From Pezizomycotina sp. ARF18 (Eukaryota; Ascomycota), in NCBI GenBank assembly GCA_002224055.1, contig AZLU01000196.1, forward strand, positions 1-64,000: a stretch of 64,000 bases of DNA, written 5' to 3'. Positions 12,839-24,022 of the stretch are shown here, in pieces. Under the pieces are notes generated by a model that ran no database searches, was not told the DNA's origin, and worked only from the letters and a program-made list of their open reading frames with translations. Within the stretch, counting starts at the first letter, position 1, and each line of letters starts with the position of its first letter. Both the position numbers and the translations under genes were made by a program.

Positions 12839-15800
12839 TCGATTCTTTTGGAATTGAAAACGGAGAAGGTCTCTCTGGATCGAACCTTGGGATTCTATGA
12901 TTGCGCAAGTCCTTTAAGAATTCATATAAAAAACAGATTCTTCCCTCAGTAATGGAGTTATCAGGTATTAATTGTACGGCCAGTGTTGGTTGCGGTATGA
13001 AAGAAGTAGGATATTGCGTGGGGCCTCCAATTTGTTATAGCTTTCGTAGGAAGTCTCGTTTGGTTCCTATGCTGTTACGTTGCGTTTTAAAGATCGCTAA
13101 AATCGTAAATCTCCAATAAATTGTTCCGAAAGTTTCTTTTGGAATTCGAAGGATGAGAGATCCTAAGGATAGAAAAGATTTCTGCTTATACTTAGAGAAT
13201 ATTTTCAGCCAGAGTTTTTTTTTTTAATGAAACTAGGCTTGAAACTTTTAATGTCTGTATTCTTCCTTTTTTTTGTTTTCTTCTTAAGAAATGTGAAGTG
13301 GGCAAGATTGAAAAGAGTGGCCGACCTACCAATCCTCTTGTAAGCAGGTAGCGATCGATAAAAAGTGGATAAGGAATAAGCAGTGTTTTGGAACCTTTCT
13401 AGGGGGCCGCTGGAAGGAGGATATGTAGGGGAACGAGGAAAAGTGTGAAGGATTCTCAAGGTGTGGATTGTGAAACGAAGTGCCGCGGGAATTATAATAT
13501 TAACAAGGACCTCTCGCTCTCGCTCTGCCAACCTTTTTAGCTTCTTTCTGCACAGTGAACGAGTAAAAAGCTCTACTCAAAATGCATCAGCGTACAAGGT
13601 TCGCCTGTTCGCTATTTGTAAGGGTGCACTAATAGTAGGGTTAAAAAAGTAAAAGAAGGTTTAAACAGCTAGGCGGTGATACCGTAATTCCCTTGGAGGA
13701 AGAATAAAGAGAGCAGAAGGTAAAGCACAGGTTGTGTATACTTCTTGAATAAAGTAGGTGTATACAACTTCATTGGAAGTGGGGCGGGAAAAATTAGAGG
13801 AAAATCACGTTCGAAAAGAGCGCGAAAGAAAAAGACAAATGGATATATATATAAATAAATTATTGAAACAAATATTACCTACTAAGAATAAATAGCGAAA
13901 AAGAAAAATAAAATACAAATAAGAATAAACGTCCTTCCGGAGAGGTATTATAGCGTATATACTCGTAACGGTCGGTGAGAATGTAGTAAAGCCGTGTCGA
14001 GGCGATAAAATGGGTGGATATAAGCTGCTATAGGCTGCCTGCCGAGTGGGCCAGGTGGTTGACCTTTCTTTTGTTATTGTTGTTGGCTTTTTTTTCTTTT
14101 TTGGCGGGATTGTGTGTGAATAGAGTGGGCGAGTGGTATCGATAAGCCGCGCAGGACCGTGATTTTCGAAATTTGCGTCCTCCCTCCTCCTTCTTTGAGA
14201 AGTGGCTCTCGCGGGTTGCGTTTCCCGAGCCGAAGATAGCTTCACAACTGGAAATCAGAACCCTTTCTCTCTTCCCTTTTCTTTCTTTCTTTCTTTCTTT
14301 CTTTCAATTGTCCTCCTCTCCTTCCTGCTGTATTCTCGTATACTAGAGATAGATATCTGAGTTTTTAGAAGTAGGACATTTCCTCCCTATGTTAATAGTG
14401 AGGAAGTAGGTGGCTTGCAGCACCTGGGAGGGGAATCGTTAGTTATCTCATAGGTTGCTGCTTATTTTTTCCTTTTCCCCTCGACCCGAAGAAAAAGAGA
14501 GTTAAAAGTGTCTTAGTCTTTTTGATAGGATGCTCCGAATATACGCGAGAGAATTTTGGGGAAGAGACGAGCTTTTTCAAGGATCAATTCGGTATCTGGG
14601 GCTCTCTTTATTCAGACAATAGCGATAAATAAAAGAGGAAAGAAATAAAGAATACATAGGTATATTTATTTTTACCTCTTGGTGGATTCGGACGTAGTGT
14701 GGAGCTGGGCCGATCAACTGCCGCTACAAAACACTTAACCCCCGCTGATCCCTCGTAGGAAAGTGCGCAAAAAGCTAGTAAAGCTCACTTACACATCTAA
14801 TGGCGGCTTACCTCACTGCCGCACATCATTATTCCCTTCTATTTTGTTCCCTCCCTTCGTTCCTTTCAAGATCATTTCAGTGATCACCTAACTTTGAACC
14901 TGCAGTCGGAGCAGTAGCAGCTCTTTCCTTGTAGCATTTTGTAACCTATACATCTTACTTCTCATGCTGATGTTAGCTTGAGTTATTCTTACAACGCTTA
15001 CATACGAAGAAGAAAGTTGGTGTTTAAGGGTTCAAAATTGATTTTCTTGATGTGGTTAAAAAAAAAAAGGATCCGTAAGAGAAAGCCGGTCTGCTGCTGC
15101 TTGTAAATCCCCTACCAGATTCTGAAGGATGTGGCTTGAGTTCGTGATCTCTGTCGTGCGTCTCTCGCGTGTCTATCAAAGAAAAAGAAAAAAAAGACAC
15201 ACTGTTTCTTTGCTGTGCAGAAGAAGGATTAATCTGAAACGAGCCTATATAAGCAAAATCGAGTGCCGACTACGAGATAGCAGTATACTTAATGGAAAAT
15301 CTCTTGAGCGGGGGTTGTATGAACCTAGTACGAGCGAGTGACAAATGGTCCACGTTACTGCACCTCTGTGCATTCGCATCGAACTCGTACCAAGGCGGTC
15401 CTCCGGTGCACAATCAACCAGATAAATTAGCGTGCGACCTGCGGACATTTAGTTAGCAAGATTGCAACACAAAAACGAGAAAAGAATCAAGGAAGAAAAA
15501 TCCAACCAAAAACAGGCGCCGATCCTTGATTGTCGTCTAAAGAAAAACGTGCTGCTTTTCTTCCCCGGCCCCCTTCTGCATAGCTCGTATTCTTTTCCAA
15601 AGGTCTTGAAAAGGTCTTGTTAGTGCCTTCTCTTAAAATTCCATCTCTCACCTGCACAATTCGCAGACGTGATCTGAGGATAATTGGCCCAGTTTGGCTT
15701 AGCAGAAACCAAGAATTCAAAAAAGTTTGAATAGCATTTATTGCATCGTGATATCTCACAATCTGGCTGCTTTTTGCTGAGATGCTGCCTGTCAAAGCAA

Positions 15801-16882
15801 GAAATTGTGCATAAAAGAAGCGCTGAGTGGCTGACTCCATCCCGTCCGTTTCCTGAAGCCTCACTGGCTGGATATTTCGGGAATGTCCTAGTGCAAAGTA
15901 AGGGAAACAAAAACAAACAAGATAAATCCTTCCATACCAGAAGAAAAAGGACAGGATGAAGTCACAGAACCCTTCCACCGTCGAAGTTCTCGTTACGAGT
16001 GGAAAAAAAGCAAAGGAAATAAAGTAAATACTTAAAATCGCAAAGGAACATTGCCACAGATGCACGGACGTCACCTTTTCTCAAGATTTCTCCCTTCCCA
16101 CACTTCCCTGCCACATTGCAGAAATTCCAGAAGCTTTTTCAAAAAAAAAAAAAAAATGGAAAAAGAAAAGAAAAAGAAAACTGGTGTGTCGATGTAATTG
16201 TTGAAGTGTATCGGCGTCATTGAGTCGAGCTAGATGTGCATAACATCCCATCTTGGGGTCGCATCTTGAAAGAGGGAACCCGGAGAACGAATATCTCATA
16301 TATATCTTTCCCTCAGGATGAGCCTTGGGGAGTAGCCATGATTTGCGACAGAGCAGGAATTTCAGTATCGAAACTGAACAGAAGATAAAAGCTTATATAA
16401 AGCTTCTGCTAAATTTTCTCTTGCTTAAACAATTAGCGGAACCTGTATCTAGGCGTGCGAGTGCGTATAGAGAGGATAGCTATACACAGCAATAAGGGCT
16501 ATTTTATAGCCGAGCGGCGTTTGTGACGACGCGAGTCAGTAAGCGTGATCCTATGCAACGAACGGTTCGCGATATTCGCGCGATCGTAGGAGGAAGTACG
16601 TGACCAACGAACGAGTGGCACTGCCGCTTTTACTTAAAATCTCTAACGCGGATAAATGGAAAAAAAAGGAATCTAATAGTTCTGGGATATAGATCGATCT
16701 AACTTACTTGCCTTGAGTGGTTTTGATTTTATCTCTTTAGCCTCTTGATTGCGATAGATTGATTACCTGTTCCTGCCTTTTACCGTTTTATTCCGCCTTT
16801 TAAATAAGCTAATGATAAAAATGATATTTAGCACTAGCTAATTACTTAAGTAGTTGCTGTGTTATCAGTTAGATGTTGTACA

Positions 16883-16917
<35 letters not shown>

Positions 16918-17870
16918 GTTTTAGAAGCATAAGACGTAATAATTAATTTATCTTAAAAAAGGATATCTTTCGGCTTTTTTAGTGTGCGGAGACTGCCGAG
17001 TATATAAAAGAATAACGCAAAGCTATTAATCATCGGAAAATATTAGCAAATAGTTCTGATTTCTAGCGCAAGAGATCGATATATAAAGAATTCTTTGATA
17101 CCTAAGATAAAGTTTTTAGATCGTAAATTAGCGGAGAGTAATAGAAATATAAGAGGTAAGAGGGACTGCGATAAAAATATTTTAGAAAAATAATAAATAT
17201 ACTTAAGTAATAATAAAATATTAGGATGTTACCACCGCTATTACTCAAATATTAAAAAATAAATTATAAATAAAGTAAAATAAAAAAAAAAAAAATTTAA
17301 AAAAATTAAAAATTAAAAAGGTAAAAGAACTAGTCCCAGTAATAAAAAAAAACAATATATAAGTATATAAATAGTAAGTAGCTTTTTAGAAGTACACGAT
17401 AAGTGTCAGAGATTATAAATGTTTAACCTCATAGATCTTGCTTACTACACCAAAGTACTCAAGTAAGAATTATACTTCTCTTAAACGATCATTTAATAAA
17501 ACCATATATCCGTATTTCTATATTACTGTTCAAAGAGCTGAATTACATATATAAAAAAATGATGGTAATCTTGATATATCACTTGCGCTACATTAGTAGA
17601 CAATGGGCAAATACGTATGTATAAGATATATCGCCACTAGGACGAAAAAAAGAGGAATGATATTATAGTATTTCATAATAAATTTCTTGGAAGAAAACAC
17701 TTGATAAAACTCATTTATTCATTCGCTAAGATGGAAGAAAAAACACGGAATCCAAGAGAATAACAATCACTATATGCTTCGTGTAAACGGAGAAAGACCA
17801 GAATGGAAATACAAAGATGCAAAAGTGTCCAAGGCTCCAAAAGCAGAAGACAAAGAAACAAAAGAAAGGT
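12839..17870. other. gene-poor region
   Basis: About 5 kb between the start of the 10.2-12.8 kb gene and the end of the carnitine carrier gene. Holds (TTTC)n at 14280-14305, A-runs at about 16140-16155 and 16886-16916, and the AT-rich block listed separately. A 195-codon open frame at 15487-16074 (-) has no family signal that I recognise. No gene supported. Confidence 0.55.
16800..17720. other. AT-rich block rich in TA dinucleotides, possible RIP-degraded repeat
   Basis: Composition changes sharply from the flanks. There are dense TAA/ATA/TTA words, almost no G+C-rich stretches, a 31-base A-run (16886-16916), further A-rich runs at 17280-17330, and two of the five copies of the palindrome TACTTAAGTA (16843 and 17200). 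No readable protein remains. This could be an ancient repeat mutated by RIP, or simple AT-rich spacer. The sequence alone does not identify a parent element. Confidence 0.4.
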
Positions 17871-19286
17871 TTATTGATAAAAACACCAAAAACACAATGT
17901 CTTTCGGGAAAGCTTCCATTTAACCAAAACATTGTTCATAGCTTTGTGCGCAAGCTCAACACCCTATAAGTCGGAAAGATTCTTGTTAGCAAATATTCTA
18001 TAATGATAATATTGTAAATCGAAGAATTGAGGGATATAAGTTGTTGTAGGGATTTTCTTAAACGTACCAAGAATGTTGCGGCGTTGGCCGGTACAGCCTC
18101 AGAAGCGCCGGCGCCAGACCGGGGAAGAAACCCTTCATGCCACCCTTCGCGTGTATCTCCCTCATAACCTGCCTAAACTCGCCTTGCCGTCGCCTCCCTG
18201 TAGCCTGCTCTTGACCGTATCGACGGGAACACCAGCACCCACATCGCGATACCCGCCATGCCTCCGGACGCCATGATGGCGGCCATGCTCATATCCGAAC
18301 CCGCGGGCGTGAGGTTGCGCTTGCAGATCTCGTAGGTGGCGAAGTACGCGGCGGATCCGGGCCATCCCTGGCGAGAGTCGCCGCTGAGCCGCGGAAGACG
18401 GACCGGATGCCGCCTTCCTTGTATAGCTGGCGAACGACGTCGAAGGCGCCGCTGTACTTCTTCGGGCCGTCGGATTGGCCTTGGATTTGGAGGAGGACCT
18501 TGACACGTTCGCTGGAACCAGACGAGATTTGTTAATTGGTTTTTTTTTTTTTTTTTTTTAAAGACTTCAATTATGGATAAGGATAAGGTGCAAAAGGTCA
18601 TCAGCTTACAATGGCGCCGTAATTAGTGTCATTGGTATCGCCGAGAGAAACCCCGCGAACGATATCTGGCCGATCGTGAACTGGTCGTTCTTGACCTCCG
18701 TCGCCATTTTTACAATCTTCTTCCCTTGATCGTAGCCCCAGACGAAACGGCGACTTAACCTCCGGAGACATAACTCTGTCAGCTTTCATTCTTTGAACTC
18801 GAGCGCTAGAAATCACTGCACGAGAAAGAAGCAATTTGACTTACACATCGGCGTAACTCCAACCAGCGGTGCGGAAACACCAGCGTATAAACCCTATCGC
18901 GATGCAATCAAGCAAGTATCAGCTCTTGTAGCTCGAAAAGTTAGTTAGTTCAGGTGTAGCTTACCCTCCGAACCCCTTCCTTCGCCAGCGTCTTCTTGAC
19001 GCAATCCAGGTCCCCGCGTACACTCCCTTTCAGCGGTCTGCAATCGCACCTTTACCAAATCGAACGGGTGTCCTTAAATAAAAAGAGGCCCGATTAGCTT
19101 CTCGTTGCATAACGAGGAAAATATTGCGTTATACGTACCACGACGCGCGCAAACTCCACCGATGCCGCCCGCGACGAACGACCGCAGACCGGAAGCCTGC
19201 GCCTTTGCGACGCCTATGGCGTCCTCCTTGATCGTCTCGGCGGCGACCATGGCTTGGTCTTTTACTTCAGCGACTACGTCCGACAT
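17871..19286 (-). CDS. CRC1: mitochondrial carnitine/acylcarnitine carrier
   Basis: SLC25-family inner-membrane carrier exchanging acylcarnitine for carnitine, needed for acetyl and fatty acyl use in mitochondria (yeast Crc1, Aspergillus AcuH). The N-terminus MSDVVAEVKDQ then ETIKEDAIGVAKAQASG is characteristic of the fungal orthologue. It is followed by SFVAGGIGGVC, an intron (about 19076-19138) and HPFDLVKVRLQ, the first carrier signature PxDxxK/RxR. The second repeat has VKVLLQIQGQSDGPKKYSG (about 18440-18510). The third has FPVDTVKSRLQGGDGKAS (about 18175-18230), then MREIHAKGGMKGFFPGLAPALL. A last intron (about 17989-18068) leads to GVELAHKAMNNV and TAA at 17871-17873. Small frame breaks interrupt the frame, for example near 18180 and 19035. 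The upstream sense strand is pyrimidine-rich (19560-19680). Confidence 0.92.
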
Positions 19287-21100
19287 TGTGTTTTTTCTTT
19301 TGCTAGTAGGGAGTTTTCAAGAAAGAAAAAAAAAAAAAGGTTTTTTGTATGCGTATGTGACGTAGGACAAAGGGACGGGAATTCGCGCGGAGAATTATCG
19401 GCGCAAAAAGCGACGAGTGGTGGGTGCTTTTAGCGGTGAGCGACGGCGCTACTGACGGGATCTGATATTCTAATTCGCAGCGAGAAACAAACCAAAGAAA
19501 AGATGAACACAGAACTACCACAAAACTACTTAAGTAACCAGGAACTCCTTTAAAATTGGAAAAAAAAAATGAAAAAAATAGAGAGAGAGAGAAGAGAAGA
19601 GATCAATGAGAAGAACGAGAAAGACGAAGTAAGAGCTTTGTCTTTTAGAATAAAAAAAAAAAGAAAAAAAAAAAGAAAGGCTCAGTGTCGCCTTTTTTCA
19701 TGTCACAGTAGTAAGATCTCGGATGAAAGCAAAAACACTCCGGTCTGCCTATAGGTCAAGGAGAGAAAAATTTTAACCCGAGGAAGAACAGAAATCGAAA
19801 GAAGGGAAATAGCACATGGTATACCGATCGATGGAATTCCATCCATACACCTTACCGTAGAGCTGTTTCTGTTACTTGCAGATGTCTAAACACCCGGTTC
19901 CCCATAGTACCTACTACCTAGCGGTCCCCGCTATTCTAGGACATCCTTCCTTTTCGCCCAGCGGACTTCCGGCGGATCCCGGAATTTTTCTCTCCACTAA
20001 AGTGGCAACACCTCTCATGTTACAAGACTGACCTATATCATTCCATCATCTCTGTAAGTCTCGACGTCATTCATCGCATATTATGCCTATAGAATAGTTC
20101 TATATTACAAAATTCTGTTATTGTTCATCGCGAATTGACATCGTGAGGTGGTTAATCGGCGTCAGGTGCTGTTATCGAATACCTAATATCAAGCTATGTA
20201 GCCTGTGGACCTAACGAAACTTTTGATCACGACGAAGAAATATAGACGGGCGAGGAAAAGGTGGATGTTATTTTTTCTATTTATCCTTGCAGCTACAAAT
20301 TTCCCTCTTTTCTTTTTTTAATAAGTATACTTAAATTACACAGTATCTGAGAATTTGCTCGTAACGTCGTCTAAATAGGGTGGGCGGTGGAAAAGTAATA
20401 TGAAAGACGGGGCGGTGTGGATAAGGAGGGCATTAAAGGAAGAACACAGAAGAGAAAAAGGGAGTAAGAGGATGCCTGGGTGATTTTTTTTTTCCAAACT
20501 CCTGGTATCTTGAACCTTGAAAGGGTAAAGGAAGAAAGGGGGAAAAAACTCTTTTTGGAAATTTTGAGAATGACAACATGACGCTGGTGCATTCGTGGAG
20601 CGGTCTGGCGCTGCCAGGCCAGGGAAGGATGTGGGCAGTTGGGGGAAATGATGTACATGAAAGAAATGGCAGCAAAGGAAAAAAGAACGACCTGCGGGGC
20701 TAGAAAACCGATTATGGAAACTAGCTGATATCGCTCTCTCCATTGCTGTCGTATATGGACGAAATCGTAAACAAGGAAAATAATAGACACAGAAGACTCG
20801 CTCAAATGCCGTGCAAAAACAAAGGGAGAAAAAAATAGAGCACAAAGAAAAGAAAAGTTTTACACGAAATCAGAAGAAAGAAACACCATGAATATAAGGA
20901 AAGGATAAGCAGTGGAAGAACAGAGATATGTCTCCACTGTTTGAAAAAAAGGGAAAGATTATAATAATCTAGAAATAACCTGGAGTTTCCAAACTAAGCG
21001 GTAAATAAGGAAACCTTGAGTAGGGAAAAAAAAATGAGATGGCATTATATGCTAGAATTAAATGAAGACATAACCGTTGCCCCGTTCTAACTGAGTTTCG
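19287..21100. other. intergenic: carnitine carrier promoter side and downstream of the 21-22.9 kb gene
   Basis: The part next to the carrier is purine-rich on the plus strand, so pyrimidine-rich on the sense strand of the carrier promoter. It holds TACTTAAGTA at 19527-19536 and a CCGAGG hexamer at 19778-19783. The 20.3-21.0 kb part is purine-rich with only composition-driven open frames. No additional gene recognised. Confidence 0.55.
19778..19783 (-). promoter_or_regulatory. candidate fatty-acid-response (CCTCGG) hexamer upstream of the carnitine carrier
   Basis: CCGAGG on the plus strand equals CCTCGG on the gene strand, about 490 bp upstream of the carrier ATG. CCTCGG is the core bound by the FarA/FarB regulators of fatty-acid use genes in Aspergillus. 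A single hexamer in about 500 bp can occur by chance, so this is only a candidate. Confidence 0.25.
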
Positions 21101-22863
21101 TCAGGGCTCGTACTGCTTCGTCGCCTCCGTCTGCTCCTGTTCCGTGCCAATCTTATGTCTCCGTGTCGTTCTCGGCGGCTCGGACTCATCAATGGCTGAA
21201 GTCGGGGTTTTAGGAACGACTGGTGACTTGGAGGAACCTGTATTCTCGGCTGCCTCTTCTACCGGCGGTATAATGGTCTTGGGGTAACTCGGCCGTATCG
21301 ATTGTGTCGGCTTTTCTGCCGGGCCATGCTACCTCGAGCAGGCCGTTGCGATGTGTTAGGTGACACTTCTTGTAGCTTGGTTTCTCCAGGCATGGCCGGA
21401 CAGGGCGCTGGCGCTTCGTGATGATGACAAATATGTGCCGGCAGCAGTTGAGCTGCCTTGGCGAACAGACGGGGGCGGAAAGACCGGCGGCGAGAGCGGT
21501 GTGGGCAGATGATGCGTTGGATGACATCGAAATGAGGGACGTCTTCGAGGCTGACGCGCGGGAAGCAGTCCCATTTGCGTAGGAGTGTTGCTACTCATTC
21601 TCGAGTCACGGTTATTCGGCATCAAGCTGCCGCTTCCGATTGAAGAGTACACCCTCGCCCCGTCGCAAACTTCGGAGGGCTTGCGCTTTGAATCGTGGAC
21701 GCTTCACTTATTCTGGATTTTGCCTTGTTACTCTGCAGGAACGGGCCACCAACTGCTGAGGATGGAGCCCTTGAATAGGATGGCCGGTTTGGTTGCTGCT
21801 GCGACTGTTGTTGTTTTTGATACACAGAAACCGGCGACAGGGCAGAGAGCGGCATTGTCATTCAGGACATCGTCGGGACGGGCTTTGGACCTGGTGGCAG
21901 AAACCGGGGCCCGTGGAAACGCAAAAGGCCCTACTTCATGGCCTCCACTTGAGCTGCTGGGGGATTCCAGGTGAGAGCTGTTGCTGCTGAAGGGGGGGCG
22001 ATTGAGGATTTCAATTTTTGGGATTTGTGGGCGAGAGGGTTTGCGAGTTAGGCTTGCCCGAAGGTATCCTTTCTGCATTCGGAGCCGTCGAGGGCCGATT
22101 TGAAAGTAAGACTGAACTCGAGATAGGTCATACTGGGAGCGTTCATTTGCAGGAGTGGAGGAAGAACGGCTAAGGGCGGTTGACCGAGAGGAGAAGCGTT
22201 TAAACCGTGGTGCGGTGAGTGGGAAAATCGGTATCGAAGCCCGTGGCGTTGCTGGAGTAAACGTGAAAACTGGAGTTCGAATGGTCGGTGTGAGAAGCAC
22301 GGCAGAGGACGGAGGGATGGAAGCAGTACGCTTTCCCTAACATCTCCAATCGGAACTCTGCCGGAGGTTGACGCCTCATTGATGATGACTGGACCTCCCC
22401 AGCAGTCTTGGGTCGAGCTGGCTGACCGCCACCCTGTACGCTGGACCTTCTTGAATATACGGACATCCTGCCAAACATATCCGGCGTGGTAACGAACCTC
22501 CCATGGTCGTCCTCAAGGATGGGAAGCTCCTCAAAGCTTCCCGACCGCCGGCGCGTAGGTCGCACATGCGATCCATATGAAAGAGCACGACCTATCCCTG
22601 GGCTGGCCCTTCCGTCTACGGTCGTTACGTTGACTCAAGGTTTTGAGGTCGATATCCTCCTTCCTCCAGTTTGCTCATATTTTGCATTGCAGCAAACAAT
22701 TCGTGTCCGTCCTTGACGCTCTCCGCCGTCGCCTTGATACCATTCTTGCTGCCCTTCCTGCTACCAGCGTCGAACGGCTTGCATTCCTAACCAGTTTTCC
22801 CTCCCTCACAGAGGACGCGGCAAGGCCCATATAGTGAAGAAGCCGACGAATAGTCATCCTCAA
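21101..22863 (-). CDS. Ser/Pro/Arg-rich disordered fungal protein, function unknown
   Basis: Not recognised. On the minus strand one coherent low-complexity protein can be followed across frames. First comes a helical stretch IKATAESVKDGHELFAAMQN and MSKLEEGGYRPQNLES (about 22640-22770). Next are VTTVDGRASPGIGRALSYG (about 22570-22630) and RRRSGSFEELPILEDDHGRF, then VTTPDMFGRMSVYSRRSS (about 22450-22560). Long Ser/Pro/Ala-rich parts follow. The tail has PKTIIPPVEEAAENTG and RTTRRHKIGTEQEQTEATKQ before TGA at 21101-21103. The motif block around SFEELPILEDD and TPDMFGRMSVYSRRSS is the most likely conserved part. No transmembrane helix or catalytic motif is visible. The start at about 22863 is provisional, and frame breaks are numerous. 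Confidence 0.6.
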
Positions 22864-23991
22864 TCCTCCCGTGCGTCCTTTGCGTTTTCCTTCTTATGTA
22901 CGACTTTCTAATGACGAAGAAAACCAGGATAGCCGTGAGGATAAGAAAGGGCAGATAAACATGCTATAGTCGGTATGAGAACCTTTTTATTGAATCCACC
23001 AGACGTCATTGCATAATAACAATTCTTCGTCTATCTAGGACCTTGTTTCAATGTAATTATCCGCTTAAAAAGATATATCGAGAATTCTCGCTCAGATATT
23101 CCACACAAAGAGAACGAAAAAAGAAAGTAAAAAAAAAAAAAAAAAAAAGGGACGCAGGCCTTGAAAGATAATAACAAGGCGCACTTGCTGTTCCTCCGTC
23201 CGATATATCTTGCTATCAGAATTTCCCGGGAGAATTCCGAACCAGTTCTTTGTGTAGCTGACCCCTTGATTCTGTCGATATAAAGGCGCACGTAACCGAT
23301 AGGACGTTTGTGTACCAAAAAATCCCTTCCCCTTGTCGAATTTCCTTGCAAAGGCTCGATGTTGATATATTAATTGCTAGGTCGAAACAGGGAGAGCAGA
23401 GGTCGGTTTGTGTCCCCGTTGCTTTAGACAGATAACCCTGGATGATTGTATTCCTTCCTTACAGCGGTATATCCTTCACTGGTTATCAGCTCCCCCTAGA
23501 GCCCGCTCGAAGAGAGACAAAGGAAGAACAAAAGAAGGAATAAAAATAGAAAAGAGAAAAACGAAGGAACAGGAAGGAAACAGGAGGATAGAAGAAAGAA
23601 CGGAAGAAAAGGGAAGAAGAAAAAAAAATTAAAAAATAGAATAAATAGAGAGAGTGAAAGAGGCGAGGAGAATATATATAAATTGGAATAATAAAATAAA
23701 ATAAAATAAAAGAGAGAGGGTTGTCAGCAGACGTGTGCGGCAGGGCCTAGCGATATGCTCAGTAGAGAGAAGAGAGGTATATATTAAAGTGAAAAAAGAA
23801 AAAAAAAAAAAGTCGACCGTTTGCTTTGTTCTTTTTTTGATGAAATTTTCCCTTTTTTTTCTCTCTCTTTTTTTTATTTCATTTCTTTATCAACCCTATC
23901 GGAAATCAAATTATTGTGGATAAGTAAGTACCTCTTTGATCAGCAAGGGGGCACAGTAGAGGGAAAAAAATCAGAAGGAAAAAACGATTTA

Positions 23992-24022
<31 letters not shown>

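Noticed and set aside
15487-16074. 195-codon open frame on the minus strand in the gene-poor region
   Set aside because: No motif or family signal recognised, mixed hydrophobic and basic composition without domain structure, and no conserved neighbour. Too weak to call as a gene without transcript evidence.
20336-20845. Two overlapping minus-strand open frames of 144-169 codons
   Set aside because: Both frames of the same purine-rich tract are open, which shows that low stop density by composition is the cause and not coding.
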